From Membranipora membranacea (taxonomy: Eukaryota > Bryozoa > Gymnolaemata > Cheilostomatida > Membraniporidae), in the NCBI GenBank assembly GCA_914767715.1, contig OU612072.1, forward strand, positions 5,890,001-5,954,000: 64,000 nucleotides of DNA. The letters are read 5' to 3'. The translations under genes and the position numbers were made by a program. Positions 14,011-25,128 of the stretch are shown in pieces. Below the pieces are notes generated by a model. The model had not been told where the DNA came from, ran no database searches, and saw only the letters and a list, made by a program, of their open reading frames with translations. How positions within the stretch are numbered: position 1 is the first letter of the stretch; each line of letters begins with the position of its first letter.

Positions 14011-15710
14011 AGAGCTTGTATATAAAAGGCAATGTAGCTAACACTTTGTGGAGCTGTTTTGCAGCCTGAACGAGATTTAAAATGTAATCAGGTACATGTT
14101 TTTTTTTACCTCGAGCTGAGTTGTCACCTCTTCGCATGTCCTCAAAGTAGGCATCCCTTTCAATGGGTTGAGGCCAAGCTGAAAGTTTAAATAAATCTGC
14201 CACCGCCATGAACCATACTGTAGCATTTGATGATAACCGGGCTAGCTGTATTATTCACAACTCAGCGAGAACCGAACCTTTGAGCGGAATGCATTTCCAT
14301 GGATAGATCAGACCCACTCGATTGCATGGAAACACAGTGAACTGAATTAGTCAAACTTTCAATCCCAAAAGGAAGATATCTGTTGCCTCAGCGATTTATA
14401 TATTATTGGCCATATTATTACCTCTATCGTTTTATTTTCACTACTCCGTTTTAATTTTTACTGTAAACTCTTTATTATTTTATACTGTGTAGAACATTTC
14501 CACAACAAACTGAAGGCTTTCAAGAAGCTGAAACTAAATTCTAGCACATTGTGTGTCTTATGCAATTTATTTTGAGTTAAATTTTAAAAATATTTCTCCC
14601 ACTGCACCAAGTTTTACATACTGACGGGCTATAACCCATGCATGTCAGAGATGTGTTGCATTGCAGTCTTGAGAAAGGAGCATTCCTAGTGGTGGACCAA
14701 TAAAAGAATGAGTTTTTCAAAGAACCAGTTTCTCAGACAATGTATGGTGGTAAGATAAGGAGTAAGAGGACACAATATGCTGTGATAGTCAGAGCAGCGT
14801 TGCGCGACGGAAAGCACTCTCTAGCGGTATCACATTTTTAGCTGGCAATCGTTTCCAGCTATCACAAAAACCGACAATGAACACCACTCTGTCGGAAATT
14901 CTATCTTGTCAGGATAGCCAGCATGGGCTTGGCATAAATATTCCCGATCTCCAACTTGTTCTGATGAACGCGTAGGGCTTAACGGCAACCTGCCAGTCGA
15001 AAAGTCTGTTTAAATCAAGGCTACCAGCCAGGCATAAAAATGTGTTGTTTATCAACTGTACTATGATTTTATCGTGTACTAACTATCTAACTAAAACTAG
15101 CAGAGTTACAAAGATTTAATGTATAAATCAGTAAAAATAATCAGTGCGTTTAGTCTCGTCCGTCCGCTAGTAAACATAAAGTGTCAAGTTGTAAGAGGGA
15201 AGGGATATGCTTGCTAAAAATAGTTACAGTCGTAGTAGCATTTATAAAGGACTATTATAACAGACAAAACATGTGAAGGAATAGAATATATGAATAGAAT
15301 GCGTCCTCATCGTTTAATATATATAACAGTCAAAGACTGAAATTCCCCACAGCTCTTTAGCTCTATTCCAACAGCAATTCTGTAGAGTTTGTTAATCTCT
15401 GATCACCATTGTCAGGGTCTTTGTTAAAGTTATAAACTATTTTCTAATATCATATAAACCAGTCTTTATACTTCACTGGCTACGTATTGATTTTATGTAC
15501 AATTGAATGCTTGCCTTTTATTTGCCTAATTTTCATTTGTTATATTATTTTATTGGTACACTTCAAGCTGAGTGCTCTCGTATTACTTCAGTAAACAATC
15601 AGTCTTGCATTTATGGGACTGTAGTTAAAGATGATAGTTGAGGAATTGTTCGCTAAGTATTTGTAGCGCAGTACGAAATCTTTTACTCTATCCATAGACC
15701 CTTGCACGCA
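14011..15710. other. Intergenic region between ankyrin-caspase gene and formin 2
   Basis: It begins with the 3' UTR of the ankyrin-caspase gene (AATAAA at 14190-14195). The remaining 1.5 kb contains no open frame or repeat I can support. The last few hundred bases should hold the promoter of the gene starting at 15711. Confidence 0.45.
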
Positions 15711-18700
15711 ATGTCTCTGGTTGACAAATCGGACTCAGATGATGACACACGGAACAGCAGTGCATCTGAAGATGATTCCACGGCTGGAAGCTCTGATACT
15801 CTTTTGTCTGTAGATGGTGGTAAACCAGACTCTTTTACTGAGAGTGATATTGAAGAATTCATCATACCATTGATGAACAATGAGACACCATGGGCAGACC
15901 TAGACAACAGAGAGGTAAGCTTTAATAATCTTAGATTTTGGAATTTTCTTACAATATTGATACTTTAGCTTTAGCTTCACATTTTACCAAAGACACTTTC
16001 CTAATCTCGTGTTTGCTTATCTCAAGAAAATTCCAAATTCTGACATTACAATATTAACTCTAATTGTTGCTATGCGCACAAAATCTTTACCATCTCTCTG
16101 CCCGTCTGCCCATCCCAGTCCATGCCTGTCAAAGTCTTGGGATATTTGAATGAACGATCTCAGCTAGAATTACATGGACTGACTGATGGTAGTCAAGAGT
16201 GGACCAGAATGTCGAGGCTGGTACTTAAAAAGAGTCGTAGCTGGTCAAAATACTGCCTGTATCTGGACACGATCCTGAGACCTTGTGACCTATTGTCCAC
16301 GAACTTAACCACTATGCTATGGATTTTATTCAACTCCATGAGGAATTGAGATTATACTATCATAAAACATAGCTTTTAGTCATACTTTTGCTTACAGCAC
16401 TACATTAAGCTTTCTTCAGACATCTATAATTTGATGAATGCTTGACAGAATTTGAAGAAACTTTGTCTCTACATAGTTCCTTATGTCGAGATGATATATT
16501 ACAAACTGAATCAACTAACATGTACTATTAGCTAATTGCACTAGTGATAAGTGGATCAATATCCATCATTCTTTTAAATTGTGATATCTGAAGAATGTTT
16601 ATTGGCATCGATATATGTCTCGGTCTCATCTCGGTCTCGTCTCGAATTTTCTTGCTGTCTCAGTCTCATCCCATCTCGCCAAAATCTGACAATTTGCCAT
16701 TAATACAATTATATTGATGTTATATTATGTTAACACAGCTGAAGTTGTAATCAATTGTACATTATGTAATGTTGCTATGTATGTACTTCCACCTTTTGTT
16801 GTTAAGTGCGTAGAAGTGTTAAACCTCCCTCCAGAGGTGATGTTATATTCCCTATACAACAATGGTGTAATTATATAGAACAATTCACTGAGTTCTATCA
16901 AATCAATGTGTGTTATTCCAGGATCTTGAACTTATCCTGGTAAATAGAAACTTAAATCATCTTATTGGTTCGGTGTCAGTGGAGTTAGGACACAAATCTT
17001 GTTCCATAGCACTGATCTTTATCAAAACCGAAACCACCTCTTTAGCCTTTTCTGGTTTCAAACTTTCAGCCTAGTATGGGAGAGGGGTGACTAATGTAGC
17101 GACTGCTTCTAGAATTTGAAAGAAAATCATAAAATAATGGTCCTGCCTCAATTGAGAAACAATTTCAACATTCATAAAGCTATACACTGAGTTTGTAAGG
17201 GTCATTCTCCAATATACCTCTAGGTTTCCTCGTTAAAATTGTTACTCCAAATTCAAAGCGGATAACCCTAATACGATTAGTATCATTTAATACAACCTCC
17301 TACACAAATATTCAAGGCTGTTGTGGGGCGGGCTTTTGATGCTGTATTTGTGTATGATTCGCACCAGAAAATATATGTCCCCAAACCTTCAAAAATGGTG
17401 TAAGAAATGTCAGAGAAAATTTGAAACTTTATTTGTTTATATCCTGTGACTATAGGTGCGATCAGAAGGCAAGTCTAGTACTAGCGTTAGTATGCCGAGC
17501 ACTGTTCTATCTATATCAACTTTTAATGAGGGTTATGGAAGCCACGTCTCCTTATCTTTCAACAAAAGTGATTCTCAGATCTCAGGCTATCGTTCCAAAG
17601 ACAACCGCCAGGTATGTATTTATAGCTTCAGTATCTGGCCTCTTATTGCATTTGTTACACTATATCAATGCGAGAGAACAAAGATCTTGGTCTCAATCAA
17701 GTACTAAAATTGACGCGAAGCAATGTCATTCTCTTTTTGGGAGTTGTCTTCTTAGAAATCAGATGGGGATAACTCTGTAATTCTCTGAAACTGAGCTGAT
17801 TCATTGCTTTCATTTCTCTGTTCTCGTGTAAAGCATCATTGTGTGGCCCTGGTAATCATGACGAATGCTAAAATTTCTTAACTCCTTTCAACTTATTTCA
17901 ACTCAGATTTCCACTTAATTTTAGACTGCTGTCGCACACACAGACACTCCAAATAGCTGTGATTCCTTCCTTACTGCTTCGGAATCTGACCACCAATCAC
18001 CTTCAAGACAAAAGTCACATGACTTGCACAGTAACATAACTACAACTCCGGTTTCATCAAGCAACCAATCATCAAATGATAATCATATGAGAGGACGGGG
18101 CCAGGATGATTCCGCCTCCACTCTATGTTCTAACTGTAGTCAAGTTCTGCTCACTGCTAGAAACAGGTACGCAATCAATAAAATAATTTTGTGTTGTGAT
18201 TGGGAAATAGTTGCGGTATGATCATCTGAAAAGCCAGCACATTCCACAAAGACCTTTTTGATTTCACCCACCATCGATTTGCGAAACAGTAGGTTTTTGT
18301 ACAAATGGTACAAAAATGATGCCATACACATCTTGCTGTTTTGTAAGAAACAGAAGATTGGGCTGCCACTAAAGAGGGACGCAAGGTACCATCAATCCTA
18401 ATACTGAGAATGTAATAAATCCTAGAAAACTAGAATGCATCCTAGAGGTGAGGCCATAGAAGACCTCCTAATTGTGGGTGTGCAGCGAGCTGCCAAAACT
18501 GAACTGGCACTAAACGGCCATTGGCAGCGACACTTTGATCTTAGCCAATACACATCTTTGCATTGATATTATCTTTTTGTTATCTTTTTCAGATTATCGA
18601 ATGCAAGTATCGATTCAGGTCTCAGTCAGTCATGTGTGGCATTACCAACAAGTCATGTGACAGGAAATGATGTACCCCAGGACACGCCTACTAAACTGAC

Positions 18701-21700
18701 AAGAGAAATACCAACTTCTCAGTCTACACCAGTAAGTTCAATCTTTGACATTGGAGAGTGAGCGACGGTTTTAAAGAGAGGAAATAACCACTACCTTTTT
18801 TGGTATATTTTCTTAATTTGGCGGATCTTGTTATCACTCTCTATTTTTTACCAAATTTATTGCTATGCTATTGTGTATGGCCCTCTCAGCACACTATATT
18901 CTTTTCTCATTGGCCCATTTGCGGATCCTTCATGCTATTTATCCAAACAAGACTTTCTTTTATTATCTTCCCTTTGAAGTAAGGTGGGCCACTCCGAAAT
19001 AATGAATCTGAAATACCCTTCTTTTATATGGATGACCTTTTTCTTCTTCAGATCAAACCAACGATGAGCGCACCTCAGCTGGCAGCCACTATGAGGAAGC
19101 GTAAGAACTTCACCAAAGTTTTGGACAAGAAGCAATCACATAATCTTGGCATCATATTGTCACGTATAAGACACCCTTTCGCCGAGTTTAAACAAGGTTT
19201 GTGTGCTATACCTTTCATTCTAATGAGATGATTAAAGTACTCACTATGAATGTTGTATTGAGTAAACACCGGCAAAAATTTAGCATGGGGTTACTAACTG
19301 TCAGCTATTAGCATAGATATTCACTAGCTAATGCAGTAAGATTGATTGAATGTAAGCTTGTCATAAATTTAACTATCTCAAGCCCTTGCGAAACGCAACA
19401 CTCAGCTCTTCTAGGGCGGCTGTGCTCATTTAGATAATTTATTACACCATGCACAGCATAGCTTACTGATTTAGTCATATAAATTCCATAGTGATGAAAT
19501 TTTGGTATTTCTTTTTAGCGCTGATCAGTTTTGACTCCTCATTCGTGGCTATTGATACGTGGCAGGCTATTAATGATCTGGTAAGTCTGTTCTGTGAGAC
19601 TTTGTGCATGTACAGCTTGTAAATTCGTTTGTTCGTTTACATGAAATAAATAAAAATTCACTAGGTGCATAATATTGATAAAAATAATACCCCTTGAGTA
19701 AGGTAAAAGCAAAAAGGAAATAATGTTAATTATATGTATATTGGGTTCCTCAGCATTGATTGGCCCACTTGATAGTTCTTGGTTTCAGTATATAAAAATC
19801 AGATAGCTTGAATAGTAATGGTGCTTTTGAATTGTAATAGTGGTACCTCTTATCATCAACATTCAGCCATCGGTCAGCACATGGTTATAAGTCGGCGTGT
19901 TTCACTCTGCGAGTCTTTTTTCAGGCTTTAACTTGATAATACAATTGCCTCCAAGCCTTAAAGTGGTTTGAAGTCTGTTGTAAACACTTCTCTAGCGCTT
20001 GGATTTACTTATTCATACTTTTGTCTCCTTTAAGGGAGCGACAGAGAAGGAGATGACGGAGATTCAGGATCATATGGAGACAAATCCTAAGTGTCTCCTC
20101 GACATACCGGAAGAGTAAGTTTTTTTATGAGCGTAGCATCTCAAAACTCAAGGCATCGAAACTGATCGTAACAATATCAGTTAATCTCCACATCCCTGTC
20201 AGATCCCTGAGCGCAATGCCTTCTGATTATTTGATTATTTTTATGAGATAGCGTGCGGTTTTCATGTACTGTAATAACAAAGGTAGTAGTTCCAATTATT
20301 CAGAGAATTTGGGCCATCAGTTCATAATGACAAATGATGAAATTATTTCGCGCTCACAACCAAAACCGCCTGAGCTGATGAAAGGTTTTCATAAACATAT
20401 TATTTTGGAGTTATGTCCTTATTGTCAGGGAGTAGACAACTTTGATATTACATGGTTGATTACTTGGCTGTATCAATAAAATCTATTTTTCTTTTCGAGA
20501 TTTCTCTACAATCTCCATAAGATCTCGTTTGGGGTTGAGAGAATACGCTGTATCTTGCTGAAGTCTCGCCATGAGGAGGCACTAAATGACATCACATCTC
20601 AGCTGGACAACATGAACTCTGTGTGTGATCACATGACCAATTCCAAACAGATAGAGAATCTCCTCTCCCTATTATTGGCTGTCGGTAAATTTTTTAATGG
20701 AGGTAAGGTCTAGATAAATGTGTTGATGTTTCATAATTTGTCCAACCCTAACAATATTTTATTTGAAAAAGTAAATGAATAAATAGAAATCTGGTTCTTA
20801 TTATTTGCAGTGAAAGTTTGTTCTTCAATATTTTTAGGAAACAATCATCAAGGACAGGCTGATGGCTTTAACCTGGAAATCCTACCGAAGCTCAAGCATA
20901 TCAAAAGCAAGGTATGTTATAGAGTACTATTTCTCAATTGCGGTAGTTGCTGAATCCTCATTCTAAAACACCTTAATTAATTAACCTGATTTTACTTTGG
21001 TTTGCATTGATGTTTGAGAACAACCTTGCTAGACCAGAAAAGGTAAGCCCGTAGCTCAATGTTCTGGGAAACTTGATGAAATTAGGATAAAAGACTCACT
21101 CACTCAGAGCACGTGTTGGCCTAACACTATAGCAGCATTGTGAAATTCGTTTTGTAGGAGCAGACAAGTTTGCTTCAGTATATTGCTAACAAGTACAAGT
21201 CCTTATATGGTGATGACTCTGACGCTCACGCTGACAGCTCACCTCACATATCATCTAGTTACTTCACCTACACCTTACCTGTACCGTGTGTCAGTAAACT
21301 GGTCACAGCTGGCGATACGAGCTTCGATGAACTGAGCAAAACTACCAATATACTCAATAAGGAACTGAAAGGTAAGCTGAAATTCCACACTTGAACAGGC
21401 TTTACAAAATATGCAGCATATCAGGAGAGTTTAAGCAATGTGACTATGAGGTGCTGTGTTCTGTATGATTAGTATGGACCGTATCTCTTTGGCAAATAGA
21501 GAAGTCATGACCTTTTCAACAAATAGGTATTTTACAACAAACGGCTCGTGATTACTGCCTTCGATAATTATTCTATAAATTGATTTACTAGTGTGATAGC
21601 CAGTCAGGATTGTATTGGAGACGTCTCGGAAAGGTTGTCACCATATAAAATGCCCTGACATCGGAATCATGAGTGGCTTCTAAACTCTTAACATTGTCGT

Positions 21701-22213
21701 TTAAACTTTCCCATATTTTCTCTCATTCCAGATGTGGAGTCATTGATGACCAAAGTTGAGATAACTCTAACTGATTCTTCAGATAATCAAACATTCTATG
21801 ATGTGATGTCATCCTTCATCAGCCAATCACAAGAGAGGATCACAGATCTCCAGAAAACACTGGATACCAGTAAAGATGGGTAAGTTTCTCTAGCAACATA
21901 TAATTTATGACAGCATAGGTCAAATAAATGTGTAAAGCGTATTTCATGAAAACTGGCCTAACTTGGTTAATCACAAAATCTTACTACTCCTCACCACTAA
22001 AACACAATGGCAAACTTTTTATCATTATTTTAAGTCTATTTTGTTCTTTTCAGGTTTTCTAAGATGTGTCAGTTTTACTCTGCACCAACAGGGGGCTGGC
22101 AGAAAATCATTCCATCACAGTTTTTCGAGCCTTGGATCAGTTTTAGTAGAGATCTATCTGCAGTGTGGGAGCCTGTGAGAAACAACCCTAGTAGGGCATC
22201 AGCACACTTTTAG
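15711..22213 (+). CDS. Formin paralogue lacking FH1 and the N-terminal part of FH2
   Basis: Twelve exons give an open 608-residue frame: 15711-15914, 17456-17611, 17925-18166, 18593-18731, 19052-19196, 19519-19580, 20035-20114, 20500-20702, 20838-20911, 21158-21371, 21732-21879, 22054-22213 (TAG). The last nine match exons of formin 1 (1-5988) in length and phase. The three exons for FH1, the [10 protein letters not shown] segment and the TVWEKL segment are absent. The flanking exons are both phase 0, so the frame survives. The acidic N-terminus (MSLVDKSDSDDD) resembles that of the ankyrin-caspase protein. The FH2 signature has AVGKFFNGG where formin 1 has AVGNFLNGG. Without the lasso segment, normal FH2 dimerisation is unlikely (family knowledge). 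It may be a regulator, a degenerating copy, or have exons I missed. The first two exons and their link to the rest are less certain. Confidence 0.72.
16120..16335 (-). mobile_element. tRNA-derived SINE-like element
   Basis: On the minus strand from about 16324 it reads CCATAGCATAGTGGTTAAG (A-box-like), then GGATCGTGTCC (B-box-like) about 30 bases later. It lies in the first intron of formin 2. Its ends and any target duplication are not resolved. Confidence 0.4.
18335..18548. mobile_element. 214-bp insertion with 10-bp target duplication
   Basis: The intron before the 18593 exon contains an extra 214 bases that formin 1 lacks at the matching site (about 181-190). TACACATCTT occurs on both sides (18325-18334 and 18549-18558). 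That suits a LINE-mobilised SINE or similar retro-insertion. I do not recognise the family. Confidence 0.6.
18732..19051 (+). other. Intron carrying the junction of the formin exon deletion
   Basis: The left end matches formin 1 intron sequence near 363-440. The right end matches its intron near 2190-2397 (shared gttatcactctc and later blocks). About 1.7 kb of formin 1, including three exons, is therefore missing at roughly 18800. Confidence 0.7.
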
Positions 22214-22810
22214 GCTCTTAGCCTTCATAGCTTGACAACCTATTTACGATTTAACATCCTAAGAGATGTCACAGGGGTCCTTAGTTTATCCACCAAGGAA
22301 TGTTTTAATGTGTTGTTCATTAATGTTCTCGGACAATTTATGCATCAAAGTTTCTCAGCCTGTATAGATACAGGTACTGCGTTCATGTATGTAACTTGTT
22401 TGACTGCAGGTAAAAGAAAAAGACCTCTGTTATGTTTTGGTGCTTTAGTTGATAATTTATAACTAATTTGATCTCTTTTTCCTTTAACAGAGAACCAATT
22501 AAAATGGTGCTTTTTATCCCATTTCACTGTCATAATAATTATACATTTCCTTATCAAATTTTTTAAATCATCCCTTATATTATGAGTTATGTATTTAAAT
22601 TACACAATGTTGTGCTCAAAAACTAAGTATTTTAAGCATTTCTTACGTTTGCTGCTTTAAGAGACACTGGATTCTTGTGTTCACATAGTTATAATTTATA
22701 ATATTTGACCCAAGTTCTTGAGTTTAGCAATTTTCTACTTCTATATTAATTCTGAAAAGACTAGTAGTAATTAAATTGTAATAAATTCGTGCCAATATAA
22801 AAAAAAAAAA
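22214..22810 (+). other. Formin 2 3' UTR, first copy of a dispersed module
   Basis: Homologous to the 3' UTR of formin 1. The poly(A) signal context is present as aataaattcg near 22783, followed by an A run at 22799-22810. The part from about 22396 onward recurs at 32520 and 43590 without a formin in front, marking the start of the duplicated unit. Confidence 0.6.
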
Positions 22811-23099
22811 TTGAAGTTTACAGTAGTCAGTCGCTATTTTTTATTATTGATTGCAGAGCTTTGTCATAAGACTATTCATTTAAAGCATAGGCAAGACTTT
22901 CTGAAAGTCCTGACTGTATTTACCTCAAACCATTCAACTCCAACCACAATGGACTAGGTACATTGCATAAGAGCTACATCCTGTACCAACATGGCAGGTA
23001 CCTGATTTAATAGTTGAGTTTTGAGACCAGCACAATATCATTATCACCTACAGTAAAAACTAATCAAATTCTGCAAAAGAACACCTTTGAGGCAGTTAT

Positions 23100-23300
23100 T
23101 CTTAAGGGCAGAAGGCAGGCGATTTTAAAGGCAGGTTAGACTGTTAGAGACGGAGGCAAGTTTTGGCCTTTTGTGACACGAAGATGCCCCTGAGGATTGT
23201 GAAATTTGAGTCCAACCTGGATGACTTTGCATCATTGGTGAGGGTACCGGTGAGACATGAGGCGGGGTAGAGGCATGAAACCGTTGTTTACATTGATGTT
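23100..23300 (+). pseudogene. Coding-like gene fragment (module copy 1)
   Basis: The plus strand encodes KMPLRIVKFESNLDDFASL followed by GTGAGG, a possible donor. Related copies lie at 8085-8185, 33230-33330 and 44300-44400. No flanking exons join it, so it looks like a captured or decayed piece of an unknown gene. Confidence 0.35.
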
Positions 23301-23859
23301 CAGCGTCTTCACAACAGGGTATAAGACAGAATAGAGCATCTAAATATGACCTGTATTGTGATACAGGGATAATTGCCCAAATCGGGTACACTTACTAATA
23401 CCTGCTGCACAGCTTGTTTTTTTTCTTTTAACACTGATATGGTAGTGATCTTCTTACTACGGATTAGTGAATGGGGCAATGCAAGCCAAAACTAGGATTT
23501 GCCACTTAACTTAGATGGCATAAGTCCTCCCAATATTGCAAATCCTCATAATAAAGCCTTAACCACACAATTCTCTCTTTGTAGTTGTACGTAATGGACG
23601 AAGATTTGTTATGTTGTAGCGACTTTTTTTTTGGTTTGTTTTTAATCATGCCCAGTGAAATTTACCATATCATTTCAATAGTACAAGCTTTATCTCTTTC
23701 AACATCAAATGCCTAATTAGTAAAAATATATTGATCGTTTATTGATTGAATGATATTTAGATAACAGTTTTTTTAATATGGTTCAGCCAAGCCAGCAAAG
23801 TTACCTGACACAGGCCCTACGGGATGCTCTCTGATGCTATGTTCCCATTCATTTATAAT

Positions 23860-24290
23860 TTACATTCAAGGAGCACGTTGACAACATAGTGAAAATCTAC
23901 ACTCTACTAGACTTTAAAAGATCAGGCATCCAATTTGGCACGCTGCCAGCTATCTTCATAGCATGTATTAGACCTAACATAATGTATGCATGGTTTACAT
24001 TGACAACAAATACTTAGTGATTGAGGATAGAGAGGCTGGAGAATCTGGCTCTTGAAATCATCAAACCAGACACTGATAGTTATTTTGACAGGGTAACATA
24101 CTGTAACGTCACCCCTATCCTACATCTGATGAATCAAAATTATATGCAGTATACAGCGAGGATTATACAAAACAAGAACCACTGCCTGCACGAAACCGCA
24201 CTCAAACACAAACCAGCTCCTCCAATAAAACGAACCCGTCATGTGAAAAACTCAAGTGCAAAACCATCTACTCATATAAAAAACTAAAAT
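23860..24290 (+). mobile_element. Degenerate LINE reverse-transcriptase fragment
   Basis: A frame from about 24021 contains RIERLENLALEIIKPD, then YCNVTPILHLMNQ and IIQNKNHCLHE. The pattern resembles the C-terminal end of non-LTR ORF2 proteins (ERVQRRA and HERR-type segments). Upstream at 23950-24010 is IFIACIRPNIMYAW in a broken frame. Shortened versions are in the matching places at 33790-34030 and 44840-45100. Confidence 0.45.
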
Positions 24291-24299
24291 AGGTCCCCA

Positions 24300-25128
24300 C
24301 TCATCCAATGCTGAATGATGTGAACTGTCAATTGTAGTTTTTTTAATAGATGTTTTTTTTACAGCTCTCTACTTTTTCTGTTCCCAAAGACAAATAATAG
24401 TAATTTTAAATACTTTGTTGAAAATACTTCGGTCGAAAAAAAGGCTAGATACATGCATACTAAAAAACTGATATTGGGAGAATTTCTTATCAGTGCCGTG
24501 TGGAGATTTACATTACGCTGCAATGATAAGACCACAATAACCCTGGTGTTGTTCAGGAAAAAGAATAAGCCATAATTTCCGCTTGTTTAAAACAGCATTC
24601 CTACAGTATGCTAAATGAAAAACGATCACCCTGATCTTGCTAAACATTTCCTGGCCAGGCTGCTGGAGTGTGTCAATCATGCCTGATGAGTAGCTGGAGC
24701 TTTCCAGCATGAGTCTAAACCAAAGATTGTCGCAAATAAGGTATGGCCAATAAGTTATAGCCACTTTTGATGCTATGGTAGCAAATTTACTTTAGGGCAA
24801 AAAGGTTGCTGGAGATTACCAGTAATGATTTATTGATAGTTTCAACATAAAAATTGCAGAAAATTTGCTAACGCTCTAAAGCCCAGAAGAGAATAGGTTT
24901 TTCTCAGCATTGTTTTGAAACAAGCAAAAAAAATATATTGTTAAAATCTGAATCAAGTGTTAATTGTTCATTGTTGAAACAAAAGAAGTGAAAAACCTTT
25001 ACCAAAATCATATACTAAAATCATTTCATTCTTCGCATTTGACATAAATGGTAGAAAAACGATTATTATTGATTTTTAGTAGATATCGAACCTAAACGAA
25101 AATTTGTGATATATTTTAGTTAATGTGC
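24300..25128. other. Non-coding upstream part of receptor unit A
   Basis: It holds no supported gene. It is homologous to 34090-35514 and 46140-47515. At 24775-24795 it has the empty site for a roughly 420-bp inverted-repeat element found in units B and C. Confidence 0.5.

Noticed and set aside
23125-23391. 88-codon minus-strand frame
   Set aside because: It is opposite the coding-like fragment on the plus strand and has no splice or homology support.
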